Counted from the stretch's first letter, positions 6,897 through 13,889 are shown. The stretch: 18,496 nucleotides of DNA from Streptosporangiaceae bacterium (GCA_030040415.1 JASHTT010000173.1:1-18496); one strand, 5' to 3'. The notes: a model not told the origin generated them from the sequence alone. Numbers and translations are program-made.

Positions 6897-7403
6897 ATGT
6901 CAGATTATGATCGCGAGCACGAGGACGAGTTGCTGGCTATCCCGCGTCTCGCCGAGCGCGTCGGAGTGACTGCTCGCGTGCTGCGGTACTGGGAGGACCT
7001 GGGGCTGATCAGCCCGACCAGAGAGCACGGCAAACTGCGTTACTCGCCGCGCGACGTGGCGATAGCGCGGCTGATCCGCAGGCTGCTCGCCGCGGGGGAG
7101 GGCGTTGAGGGCATCAGGATGCTGCGGCGCCTCGCCGAGCGCGACGTCCGTCGCGCGGCCGGCACCGGCGACGAGACCGCACTAGCCGAGGAGGCGCTGC
7201 GCATTTTGTATCAGCGCAAGGCCTTTCGCGAGGAATCCGGCATGGACGAGGAGCACTACCCGGACGACAGGCCAGCGGGTCCGCCGCACCCGGGTCCGCC
7301 GCACGCGGGTCCGGCTGACAGAGGCCGTCCGCATCCGGGTCCGAAGCGGCCCGGACCCACGCCGCGGTCGGCGGCAGATGCAGGCGGAGATCACTCAAAG
7401 TAA
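6897..7403 (+). CDS. MerR-family transcriptional regulator with Pro/Gly/His tail
   Basis: A 168-residue regulator. The winged helix-turn-helix spans about 14-80: IPRLAERVGVTARVLRYWED (helix-turn-helix with the RYWE recognition element), then the wing LISPTREHGKLRYS and DVAIARLIRRLLAAGEGV, as in MerR proteins. A short helix (92-112) follows, then a low-complexity tail from 122 rich in GPPHP-type repeats. There is no cysteine in the protein, so thiol-based metal sensing as in MerR, CueR or SoxR is excluded; His residues in the tail could bind metal or the tail could be a flexible linker. I prefer the ATG at 6897, with GAGAGG at 6876-6881; an in-frame ATG at 6849 would add 16 residues but lacks a ribosome site. 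It is divergent from the permease and likely autoregulated. Confidence 0.85.
   Translation: MSDYDREHEDELLAIPRLAERVGVTARVLRYWEDLGLISPTREHGKLRYSPRDVAIARLIRRLLAAGEGVEGIRMLRRLAERDVRRAAGTGDETALAEEALRILYQRKAFREESGMDEEHYPDDRPAGPPHPGPPHAGPADRGRPHPGPKRPGPTPRSAADAGGDHSK
7276..7343 (+). repeat. 15-bp tandem repeat coding the MerR tail
   Basis: Units of CGGGTCCGCCGCAC plus one base start at 7276 and 7291. The core CGGGTCCG recurs in phase at 7306 and, after a degenerate unit, at 7336. The 15-base period encodes five-residue G-P-P-H-P-like units of the MerR protein's C-terminus. Confidence 0.8.
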
Positions 7404-7604
7404 CGGCGTGGCCGCCATGGGTCGCGGTGGCATCCCGGGTATAGTTGCTTCATCGGGGAAGTAACGCAGAGTGCTTGATCGATGACAAAATCAGGGCATA
7501 TGGACTTAGCCTTCCGGCCGCGTCGATGCCTCGCGGTGCCGGATCGGGTCGGCGGCGGGAGCCGACGTGCTCTTGCCGCCGTCTGGGGCTTGTGAGGAGC
7601 CTGA
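7404..7604 (+). promoter_or_regulatory. Upstream region of the DUF6230 cluster
   Basis: About 200 bases without a supported gene. A weak promoter candidate is TTGATC at 7475-7480 with TATGGA at 7499-7504 (18-base spacing). The ribosome binding site GAGGAG is clear at 7594-7599, 5 bases before the ATG at 7605. No strong terminator for the MerR gene is seen. Confidence 0.3.
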
Positions 7605-8222
7605 ATGGCCACGTCGGGGAGCACCACCCCTGTTCCGCGCGGACGTACCCGATGGCGGCGCTTCGCCATCATCCTGCTGCCCGCCGCAGCAATGGCTGCG
7701 GTGCTGGTCGTGCTGACGGCACAAAGCGTCCTCGCCGTGTCGTTCGCGATCTCGGGCACGCCATTCACGGTGACTGCGAAAAGGCTCAACGGCATCGGCT
7801 TTGAGCAGTTCGGCGTGCTCGACCACTCGATACTCAACAACCTCCCGGGCAATACCAACGAGATAGTGCTGACGGCCAACGCGATCCGCTCCGCGACGCT
7901 CACGCACCTATGCCAGCAACTCACGCTTGGCGGCCTGACCTTGCGGATTACCGCCGGCTTCGGCAGCACTCCTGTCACGGCAACCGACTTGGTCGTCGAC
8001 GCGGACAAGTTCTCCGGGAACGCGTCGTTCCACAACATCACCATCGGCCAGGACGCGAGCACCCTCACCGAGGTGCCCGGGGTGCGCGGTCCGGAAGGCG
8101 ACTTCTCCCTGGCGGCAACGTCGGTCACGATCACGAACCTCAAGCAGCACGCGTACGCGACCACTGCTGGCACGTTCACCCTGCCGGGCTTCTCGCTGAG
8201 CTTTGGCGGCAGCTGCTCGTGA
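7605..8222 (+). CDS. DUF6230 family exported protein
   Basis: A 205-residue protein. A basic N-terminus with RTRWRRF precedes a long hydrophobic segment (about 20-43), ending in the ALA-like VLA at 42-44, so it is exported or anchored. The exterior part starts with VSFAISGTPFTVTAKRLNG and continues with GFEQFG and TLTHLCQQ, then GLTLRITAG and TDLVVDADKFSGNASFHNITIGQD. This is the DUF6230 pattern, sometimes labelled cholesterol esterase in Streptomyces without, to my knowledge, good evidence. Two exterior cysteines, C103 and C204, could form one disulfide. It overlaps the next gene by GTGA, so the pair is translationally coupled, as DUF6230 and DUF6114 genes commonly are. Function is unknown; a surface or envelope role fits. 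A GAGGAG ribosome site fixes the start. Confidence 0.85.
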   Translation: MATSGSTTPVPRGRTRWRRFAIILLPAAAMAAVLVVLTAQSVLAVSFAISGTPFTVTAKRLNGIGFEQFGVLDHSILNNLPGNTNEIVLTANAIRSATLTHLCQQLTLGGLTLRITAGFGSTPVTATDLVVDADKFSGNASFHNITIGQDASTLTEVPGVRGPEGDFSLAATSVTITNLKQHAYATTAGTFTLPGFSLSFGGSCS

Positions 8223-9610
8223 GCGCGGGACCCCGCGACTACGGCGACACCGGCCGGTACGAGCCGGACGACGAGCGTGGCGGTGTCCATCCCATCACCG
8301 CGTTCCGGCGGTGGCGGAATACCAGGCCGTTCTGGGGCGCGCTGTTCGTGATCCTGAGCGGCGCAGTGATCCTGCTGTCGGAAAAGGCGCCGGTCGCTGT
8401 CGTCATCCACATCGGCCTGCAGGGCCTGGCCGGCTACCTCATCCCGGTGATCTTGCTGTTGTGCGGGCTGCTGCTGCTGATCAACCCGGTGCAGCGCACC
8501 TTCTACTCCTTGCTCGCCATCGTGCTGGCGCTCGGCTCCTGGATTACCTCCAACCTCGGCGGCTTCTTTGTCGGCATGGCACTCGGCCTGATCGGGGGCT
8601 CGCTCGCGTTCGCATGGGAGCAGCGCGAGGGACCTCAGCGCGAGGCCGACGTGAGCCGACCACACAAGACATGGCCGCCCAGCTACCTGCGACAGCGCGA
8701 CGACCAGTCGCAGGGTCTGTCACTGCTCGTCGGTGAGCCGGGTGACGACTCAGCGGAGTCCGCTGCGCCTACCCGCGACGACATCCCGCCGATACCTGGG
8801 GACAGCCGTGGTGGCCCGCGGCAGGCCGGTGCGCCACTCGACGTGGCTGGGCCGCATGCCGAGTCGACCGGATATCGAGCAATGGCGGTCTGCGCCGCGG
8901 TCGTGAGCCTGCTCGCGGTGCCCGGCTCGTTACCTGTTCATCTCGCCAGCGCGGCAGTTCGCGCCGCCAAGGCGTCCGCTAGCCCTGGCGTGAAGGCATC
9001 GGCCAGCCCGAAGCCGTCCGCCAGCCCGGAGCCTTCGCTTAGCCCGAGTCCGTCCGCGAGCCCGGAGCCTTCGGCTAGCGCCACGCCGTCCGCCAGCCCC
9101 AGTCCCACGCCGTCCGCCAGCCCTGGCGCTGGGAAGTCCGGCGGCTCCAGACACGGTCACAAGAAGGCTAGAGCGCCCGCGCGGAAGGCCCAGGCATCCA
9201 GCCAGCCCGCGGCGACCGCCCGCTCCCACCTGAGCGCGAGTTCCGCCATGCTCACCGGAGCGTCATTCGACGGGGTCGCCGACGTGCGCACTGCGGACGG
9301 CATCGTGCCGATGCTCGAGTTCACCATGTCGTCCCTGACGCTGTCCGGGACCACGATCAAGATCGTCGTGTCCGGCGTGACGGTTTCCGCCAGCGCTGTC
9401 TCGCTCGGCTTCAGCGGCGGCGTGGTCTTGCTCACGACCAAGATCTCCGGGTACCTGCACGGTACCCGGGTCACCTACACCCCGCAGCGGCCGCCTTCGT
9501 CGGTCCCCCGTGATGCGACGTTCACCGACATGGTCACCGGCCAGCCATACCTGACCGCCGCCTCGTTGCAGTCGACAGCGCTCGGGATAGCGATGGCGCA
9601 GGGGGCCTAG
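8219..9610 (+). CDS. DUF6114 membrane protein fused to a Ser-Pro linker and extracellular domain
   Basis: A 463-residue protein starting at GTG 8219, overlapping the DUF6230 stop (GTGA). Residues 29-133 are a DUF6114 membrane domain: FRRWRNTRPFWG leads into segments at about 38-54, 59-88, 95-110 and 113-132 with the typical SNLGGFFVG. A polar, probably cytoplasmic loop (134-220) follows. A fifth hydrophobic segment (about 221-246) then crosses outward and ends in a signal-like LASAA. The linker at 252-303 is built of S-x-S-P repeats and a Lys/Arg/His-rich patch follows (306-323). A C-terminal beta-rich domain (344-463) begins MLTGASFDGVADV; I recall similar domains in Streptomyces proteins of this cluster. 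It may hold the exported partner at the surface. The upstream in-frame extension to 7910 is only antisense to nothing and overlaps DUF6230, so I reject it. Function unknown. Confidence 0.82.
   Translation: MSAGPRDYGDTGRYEPDDERGGVHPITAFRRWRNTRPFWGALFVILSGAVILLSEKAPVAVVIHIGLQGLAGYLIPVILLLCGLLLLINPVQRTFYSLLAIVLALGSWITSNLGGFFVGMALGLIGGSLAFAWEQREGPQREADVSRPHKTWPPSYLRQRDDQSQGLSLLVGEPGDDSAESAAPTRDDIPPIPGDSRGGPRQAGAPLDVAGPHAESTGYRAMAVCAAVVSLLAVPGSLPVHLASAAVRAAKASASPGVKASASPKPSASPEPSLSPSPSASPEPSASATPSASPSPTPSASPGAGKSGGSRHGHKKARAPARKAQASSQPAATARSHLSASSAMLTGASFDGVADVRTADGIVPMLEFTMSSLTLSGTTIKIVVSGVTVSASAVSLGFSGGVVLLTTKISGYLHGTRVTYTPQRPPSSVPRDATFTDMVTGQPYLTAASLQSTALGIAMAQGA
8972..9127 (+). repeat. Low-complexity repeat coding a Ser-Pro-Ala linker
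   Basis: Irregular repeats of codons for S-A-S-P, S-P-E-P and S-P-S-P, with recurring CCGTCC and GCCAGCCC words. They encode the extended spacer (residues 252-303) between the membrane part and the outer domain of the DUF6114 fusion. Confidence 0.8.
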
Positions 9611-9734
9611 GTGACGCAGCAAGGGCATCTGCCGAGTCCATCTGTAGGCGGTGAGGCCGGATCCAGCAAGCCCTCCGAGAAGAACACCAGCGGGTCGGCG
9701 CGACCCGGAACAGATCAAAGGAGTGTAGAAGTCC

Positions 9735-10397
9735 ATGCGCAAGTTAATGATCGCGGGCGCTGCGGTAGCGACGCTGCTGCTGGCCGTATCGATGTCGACG
9801 ACCGCGTTCGCATCCCCGGCCGCGACGCACGACGTGCTGACCTGGGGTCACGCCGATGGCGTCAACGTGGCCAAGAACCAGGTTCTCAAGGCGAACCTCG
9901 CGTCCAAGGCCAAGGCGACCTTCGTGAGTTCGCCTTCCTCGGCCGGGACCATCACGTGCACGAAGTCGTCGTTCACCGCCAAGGTGACGAGTAACCCTGC
10001 CAAGCCGGGCACGGCCACCGAGTCGCTCACGGCGCAGACGTTCAGCGGCTGCACGGCCAGCGGGAACCCGGACATCACCGGCGTCAAGAGCGTCCTGATT
10101 GACCATCTCCCGTACAAGACGACGATCAGCGACAAGAAGGGCGACCCGGTGGTCGTCTCTGACTCGGAGACAACGCTGAACCTGGACAGCACGGTCGGCG
10201 TGATCACCTGTGTCTACAAGGCCACCACCACGACCGGCTCTGCCTCGAACACGACCCAGACGATCACGTTCAGCAAGCAGAAGTTCAAGAAGCTGTCCGG
10301 GCCCGCCGTCTGCACCAGCAGTGGCGCGTTCTCGGCGTCTTATGGTCCAGTGATCGACACGAGCGTGAAGGGTGACCCGCACGTCTTCGTGAACTAG
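9735..10397 (+). CDS. Secreted protein of unknown family
   Basis: A 220-residue protein with a classical signal peptide: basic start MRK, hydrophobic core about 5-22, cleavage after AFA (27). The mature region is Thr/Ser/Lys-rich and predicted mostly beta. It has four cysteines at 75, 106, 159 and 193; the two halves each have an ITC strand and a following SGC or AVC element, which suggests two disulfides in a duplicated or Ig-like sandwich. I do not recognise a named family, although small secreted actinobacterial proteins with GTITC and SGCTASG patterns are familiar. AAAGGAG at 9717-9723 supports the ATG, 11 bases on. The fourth codon is TTA, a rare leucine codon in high-GC actinobacteria. 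It ends the cluster with the DUF6230 and DUF6114 genes and is followed by a strong hairpin. Confidence 0.8.
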   Translation: MRKLMIAGAAVATLLLAVSMSTTAFASPAATHDVLTWGHADGVNVAKNQVLKANLASKAKATFVSSPSSAGTITCTKSSFTAKVTSNPAKPGTATESLTAQTFSGCTASGNPDITGVKSVLIDHLPYKTTISDKKGDPVVVSDSETTLNLDSTVGVITCVYKATTTTGSASNTTQTITFSKQKFKKLSGPAVCTSSGAFSASYGPVIDTSVKGDPHVFVN

Positions 10398-10405
10398 GGC
10401 TGCCC

Positions 10406-10419
10406 GCGCTGTACAGCGC
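10406..10419. repeat. Perfect 14-bp palindrome after the secreted-protein gene
   Basis: GCGCTGTACAGCGC is its own reverse complement and starts 9 bases after the stop at 10397. It could be a protein-binding site or part of the 3'-end structure that includes the next hairpin. Confidence 0.5.
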
Positions 10420-10428
10420 CTGACCTTC

Positions 10429-10466
10429 GCGGCTGCCGTCCTGGCAGGTGTCAGGCCGGCAGCCGC
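10429..10466. terminator. Strong hairpin terminator in a convergent gap
   Basis: A 10-bp stem, GCGGCTGCCG at 10429-10438 with CGGCAGCCGC at 10457-10466, continues past one T/C mismatch into CCTG/CAGG, leaving an 8-base loop. It lies between the convergent secreted-protein gene and the alpha/beta hydrolase, so it can serve both strands. No T-run follows. Confidence 0.7.
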
Positions 10467-10544
10467 TGCTCGCGCGTTGCGACCCGCGCCGGATGTCGCT
10501 GGCGGCGTCGGCCGCGACCGGGCAGGGCGTCGTTCCTGGCTAAA

Positions 10545-11408
10545 TTAACGTGCGTGATCGCGCAGCCAGCTCAGCGCAGATCCTGCGGCGGTCAGCACCG
10601 AGATGTGTCCGTAATCGGGGTAACGGCGCAGTTCTGCGGTCGGCCAGCGGGCCGCCAGCCAGTCACTGTGTGAGCTCGGCACCACCCGGTCCTGCTCGCC
10701 GTGCAGCAGCAAGACCGGCGCGGTGACGTCGGCCGGGTCGAATCCCCACGGCGAGACGTAGGCGATGTCATCATCGATCGGCGCGGCCGGTCCCGCTTCG
10801 ACGGCGGGGCCGACGACCTTACCGAACCATGACCAGGTGCCCGCGAGCGCCGCGCGATCCGCCTCGGTGAACATGTCCGGGTCGTACTCGGCCGCTGCCT
10901 CGAACCGTTCCTTGGCCTCGCGGCCCGCCGTGGCGGCGCGCAGCGAGGCCGCGACTGACGGCGCCATCCCTGCGTACCAGTCGAGCCCGTCACTGCCGAA
11001 CGGGGCGAGTCCGGCCACGCTGACCACCGCGAGGACACGATCGGCGAGCAGGGCGCCGCACCCCAGGGCGTGCGGGCCACCGCCGGAGTGGCCCATGACG
11101 GCGAATTCGCGGATCCCGAGGGTGTCAGCGAGGGCGGCGACGTCAGCGGCTGCCGACGCGACGTCGCGGCCAGGGCGAGGTGTCGAGCCGCCATATCCTG
11201 GCCGGTCGTAGGACACCCAGCGGACGCCCAGGCGTTCCGACTCAGCGAAGAGCGGTTCTGGCGGCGAGCCGATGTTCGGCGTGCCGTGGTGCCAGAAGAC
11301 GGTGAGTGCGCTGCTGGCCCCGGCCGTCGGCCCGTCCGCGCTGGCTGCGAGGTAGTAGTGCAGCACTCGCCCGTCGCCGAAGGTCAGGTCAGCTTGTGTT
11401 ACGTGCAT
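10545..11408 (-). CDS. Alpha/beta hydrolase
   Basis: A 287-residue single-domain alpha/beta hydrolase. The oxyanion-hole HHGTP motif is at about 40-44 (typical HG-P). The nucleophile elbow is GHSGGG with S108. The acid is D240 in LLHGEQDRVV and the base is H268 in DYGHIS, so the triad is complete. A lid region of about 130-215 contains the FE/AE-rich helices. The substrate is not predictable; cytoplasmic location is likely because no signal peptide is visible. I prefer the ATG at 11408, which leaves 74 bases to the divergent GNAT gene for promoters. An in-frame GTG at 11477 would add 23 residues and reach to within 5 bases of that gene. It converges with the secreted-protein gene across the hairpin. 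Confidence 0.87.
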   Translation of the reverse strand: MHVTQADLTFGDGRVLHYYLAASADGPTAGASSALTVFWHHGTPNIGSPPEPLFAESERLGVRWVSYDRPGYGGSTPRPGRDVASAAADVAALADTLGIREFAVMGHSGGGPHALGCGALLADRVLAVVSVAGLAPFGSDGLDWYAGMAPSVAASLRAATAGREAKERFEAAAEYDPDMFTEADRAALAGTWSWFGKVVGPAVEAGPAAPIDDDIAYVSPWGFDPADVTAPVLLLHGEQDRVVPSSHSDWLAARWPTAELRRYPDYGHISVLTAAGSALSWLRDHAR

Positions 11409-11482
11409 CACCACGGGTTGAGCGTAGCCGCGCCGGGACGCTGCGGCCTGGCGCTTGCCCGGTGCCGGTAGAGTCACGTCGC
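11409..11482. promoter_or_regulatory. Divergent promoter region, hydrolase / GNAT
   Basis: The 74-base gap between the preferred starts. TAGAGT at 11469-11474 is a TANNNT-type -10 that ends 8 bases before the GNAT ATG, compatible with leaderless transcription. No convincing -35 or ribosome binding site accompanies it. Confidence 0.3.
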
Positions 11483-12007
11483 ATGCCGGACCTGATCGCG
11501 CCTACCACCGCACTGCGGGACTCGTGGCTCGCCTCCCGCGACGAATGGGGCCAGGGAGTTCACCAGGCCGGGTCCGGCCTGCATCCCGAGGAGGATGTCG
11601 ATACGGCCGCCGGGTTCGCCGCATTTGTAGGCAGCCTGCTGGCTTCCGCTGACACAACCGTCCCGCCTCCGCCCGGCCGTGTGCACGCGACGTACTGGTG
11701 GATCACGGAGGGCGACACGTACCTCGGGTCGATCTCCCTGCGCCACTCGCTCAACGAGTTCCTGCTGCGGGCAGGCGGGCACATCGGTTATGGGCTGCGC
11801 CCGTCCGCGCGCGGCCGCGGGCTAGCGGCCTGGGCGCTGCAGGCCGTGTTGCCACATGCGCGCGCCCTTGGCATAGACAGGCTCCTGGTCACCTGTGAAG
11901 ACAGCAACGTGGCCTCGGCCCGGACGATCGAGAAGAGCGGCGGCGTGCTCGAAGACATCCGGGACACCGAACTGGGCCGGACCCGCCGGTACTGGATCGC
12001 GCTCTGA
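11483..12007 (+). CDS. GNAT family N-acetyltransferase
   Basis: A 174-residue GNAT of normal length. The acetyl-CoA pyrophosphate loop is IGYGLRPSARGRGLA, with R110-G-R-G-L as motif A after the beta-4 strand. Motif B has CEDSNVASARTIEKSGG (138-154), with the Asn-x-x-Ser-Ala pattern of RimI/RimJ-like and antibiotic acetyltransferases. The N-terminal part (1-60) has no recognised extra domain. The acceptor is unknown; it could be a protein N-terminus, an antibiotic or a small amine. The ATG at 11483 lacks a ribosome binding site; TAGAGT at 11469-11474 is close enough for a leaderless transcript. The coding frame is open further upstream but there it overlaps the hydrolase gene. It ends one base before the DinB gene's stop. 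Confidence 0.85.
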   Translation: MPDLIAPTTALRDSWLASRDEWGQGVHQAGSGLHPEEDVDTAAGFAAFVGSLLASADTTVPPPPGRVHATYWWITEGDTYLGSISLRHSLNEFLLRAGGHIGYGLRPSARGRGLAAWALQAVLPHARALGIDRLLVTCEDSNVASARTIEKSGGVLEDIRDTELGRTRRYWIAL

Positions 12008-12008
12008 G

Positions 12009-12593
12009 CTACAGGCGATAGTGGCCCGACTTCGGGCGCCATCCAGCTGGCGGGTCTTCACCGGTCCGGCCATCCACGGCCTCGCGCAGCAGGTCGGCAT
12101 GCCCGGTGTGGCGGCCGTACTCCTCAATCAGGTCGCACACGAGCCGGCGGAGGCTGGCATGCTGGCCATCCGAGTCGCTGGCCGCGAAGACGAGCATGTC
12201 CAGCCCACCGTCCTGCAGGGCGGCGCTGAGCCTGGCGCGGGACCGTTCGACCGCGTCGTCGAAGAACGCGTAGAGCCGGTCCGGGGTGTCGTCGGCCGCG
12301 GAGGTGAACTCCCAGTCATCGTCACTGCGGTCCCAGCCGGCCGCGTCCCACGGCTCGCCCAGCCTCGCTCCCGTCAGCTTGGTCACGAACATGTAGTCCT
12401 CGTTCATGGCCAGATGCTTGAGCAGGCCGCCGAGGGTCAGCGAGGATGCGCCGATGCGGGCCTGCAGCCCGGCGGCGTCCAGGTCGTCGGCCTTCCAGCG
12501 GAAGGTAGTGCGCAGCCGTTCCAGTGCGCCGACGAGTTGCTCGGCCTCGGTGCCAGCCAGCGGTGGTTCCCATGGGTGCTCGGTCGTAGTCAT
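12009..12593 (-). CDS. DinB/DUF664 family protein
   Basis: A 194-residue DinB-like four-helix-bundle protein. The three metal-ligand histidines fit the family: H60 in GGLLKHLAMNEDYMF, and H162 and H165 in EYGRHTGHADLLREAVDG, with the RTGEDPP that follows typical of DUF664 members of actinobacteria. These proteins are often mycothiol- or other thiol-dependent transferases or of unknown role. I chose the ATG at 12593 (MTTTEHPWEPP), since homologues start near here. An in-frame extension to 12644 would read through an inverted repeat and add 17 poorly conserved residues. It is convergent with the GNAT gene with one base between stops. Upstream lies a 9-bp inverted repeat that may be an operator. 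Confidence 0.85.
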   Translation of the reverse strand: MTTTEHPWEPPLAGTEAEQLVGALERLRTTFRWKADDLDAAGLQARIGASSLTLGGLLKHLAMNEDYMFVTKLTGARLGEPWDAAGWDRSDDDWEFTSAADDTPDRLYAFFDDAVERSRARLSAALQDGGLDMLVFAASDSDGQHASLRRLVCDLIEEYGRHTGHADLLREAVDGRTGEDPPAGWRPKSGHYRL

Positions 12594-12612
12594 GGCCCAC
12601 ACCGTAGGCCTT

Positions 12613-12637
12613 GTTCCGGACGGTCTGCGTCCGGAAC
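12613..12637. promoter_or_regulatory. Perfect 9-bp inverted repeat upstream of the DinB gene
   Basis: GTTCCGGAC at 12613-12621 and GTCCGGAAC at 12629-12637 flank a 7-base centre. It lies 20-44 bases upstream of the DinB ATG, where a repressor operator or an mRNA hairpin would act. Half-sites carry an internal TCCGGA palindrome. Confidence 0.5.
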
Positions 12638-12647
12638 GTGACAAGGC

Positions 12648-12681
12648 CGGCCCCGGCGATGCGAGATGTTCGCCGGGGCCG
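12648..12681 (-). terminator. Hairpin terminator of the TIGR03118 gene
   Basis: A 12-bp perfect stem, CGGCCCCGGCGA at 12648-12659 and TCGCCGGGGCCG at 12670-12681, with a 10-base loop. It starts 23 bases after the TIGR03118 stop and precedes the DinB promoter region, so it most likely ends that transcript. There is no U-run. Confidence 0.7.
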
Positions 12682-12704
12682 CCGTGTCCTACCGGCCGCC
12701 AGGC

Positions 12705-13889
12705 TTAGCTGCTTGACGGGTTGATCACGCCGACGAGGCCGTTGTTCTGGTTGTCCGGGCCGGAACTGAACACCAGCGATGACGAACCGCCGAATGTCGA
12801 GGTACCGACCATCAGACCCCAGAGACCGTTGATCGCGAGCGCGTAGCCGTTGGCACCGTCCAGTGGGCCGAGGTACTTGCCCGTCGTCGGGCTGAACACG
12901 TTGATCCAGCCGTTGCCGAGGTTGCCGACCAGCAGGTCGCCGGCGAACGGGCCGAACCCCTTCGGTGCTATCGCGAGGCCCCATGGCTCGTCGAGCGGGC
13001 CGTGGGCGACGAGATGCTTGATGAGCGTGCCGTTAACCGTGTAGACGTCGACGAAGCCGAGGCCGCTGCCGGCCACGACATCCGTCTTGGCCTTGTTCTG
13101 CTTGCCGTAGGTGACGTAGACCTTGCCGCCCAGATCCGCGACGTCGAACGGCGCGTAGCCGGCCGGGATCTTCGGGTCACGGAACTCGGTCGGCGTGCTC
13201 ACGAACTTGAAGTCGCGGTTGAACACGTCGACCTTGGCGTTGGCGACGTCGGCGGCGAACAGTTCAGGACCGGCCTTGGGGTTGGTGGCCAGGGCCAGCC
13301 CCTTGAATACCGCCTTGGCGGGAGTCTTGCCGGCTGGCCCGCCCTTGGGGCTGGCCTCCACGACGAAGGATGCGCCGCCATCCCAGGCTGAGATCTCGCC
13401 CGGTGACTGCTTGGCGCCGATCGAGTCGGAGTCCACGATGAAAGTGGCCGAGCTGCCGCTCGGGCCGCCAACCGGGAAGTCGCTGGTGGGGTTGAAGACC
13501 TGACCGGTCGGGTTGCCGCCCGGCACCGGCACGGTGATCGCCAGCGAGACCGCGCTGCCCTTGATTCCACCGCTGTACGCGGTCGCGAGCCCGGAGTTGT
13601 TGTCGGAGATCCAGAATGGCGATCCCGGGCCCGCTGCGATCCCCCAGGCGTTGGTCAAGTTCTTGTCTACGAGCTTCGGGTGCATTGACGCCTTGTTCGC
13701 GATCAGGTTGGTCTGCACGAAGCTGTTGGGCGCGGTTGCGGTCGCCTGGCTAGCCGCCGCGCCGGCTGGCGCCGCAATGGCTACCAGGCCGACAGCCGCC
13801 GCGAGCATCGTGACGACGGCCGGCCAGCGCCGTCCTCCTGGTGGGCTCTCCCAGCCCGGCAGCCATGATGTGCTGACTAAGTGGCGCAT
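12705..13889 (-). CDS. TIGR03118 family secreted protein
   Basis: A 394-residue exported protein. A signal peptide has a twisted start (MRHLVSTSW, then GGRRW), a hydrophobic core about 25-41 and a likely cleavage after the AGAA near residue 45. The mature part opens with the family signature QTNLIANK and NAWGIAAGPGSPFWISDNNSG, followed by repeated sheet motifs such as GLALATNP and ELFAADVANAKVDVF. Later come PFDVADLGGKVYVTYGKQ, EPWGLAIAPKGFGPFAGDLLVGNLGNGWINVF, and a final NGLWGLMVG. This is a six- or seven-bladed propeller-type family with unknown role. No cysteine is present. GGAGGG at a 6-base spacing fixes the ATG at 13889; the frame is open upstream. A hairpin in the leader may regulate it. 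Confidence 0.88.
   Translation of the reverse strand: MRHLVSTSWLPGWESPPGGRRWPAVVTMLAAAVGLVAIAAPAGAAASQATATAPNSFVQTNLIANKASMHPKLVDKNLTNAWGIAAGPGSPFWISDNNSGLATAYSGGIKGSAVSLAITVPVPGGNPTGQVFNPTSDFPVGGPSGSSATFIVDSDSIGAKQSPGEISAWDGGASFVVEASPKGGPAGKTPAKAVFKGLALATNPKAGPELFAADVANAKVDVFNRDFKFVSTPTEFRDPKIPAGYAPFDVADLGGKVYVTYGKQNKAKTDVVAGSGLGFVDVYTVNGTLIKHLVAHGPLDEPWGLAIAPKGFGPFAGDLLVGNLGNGWINVFSPTTGKYLGPLDGANGYALAINGLWGLMVGTSTFGGSSSLVFSSGPDNQNNGLVGVINPSSS

Noticed and set aside
7391..8665. A 424-codon open frame on the minus strand
   Set aside because: It runs antisense through the DUF6230 and DUF6114 genes, whose family motifs are clear; its product has no recognisable motif and reflects GC-rich codon bias.
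8972..9127. Tandem repeats considered as a CRISPR-like array
   Set aside because: The repeats are in frame, irregular, and encode a Ser-Pro linker; there are no unique spacers.
9611..9994. A GTG-started frame right after the DUF6114 stop
   Set aside because: It overlaps the signal peptide of the secreted protein in another frame and lacks a ribosome site.
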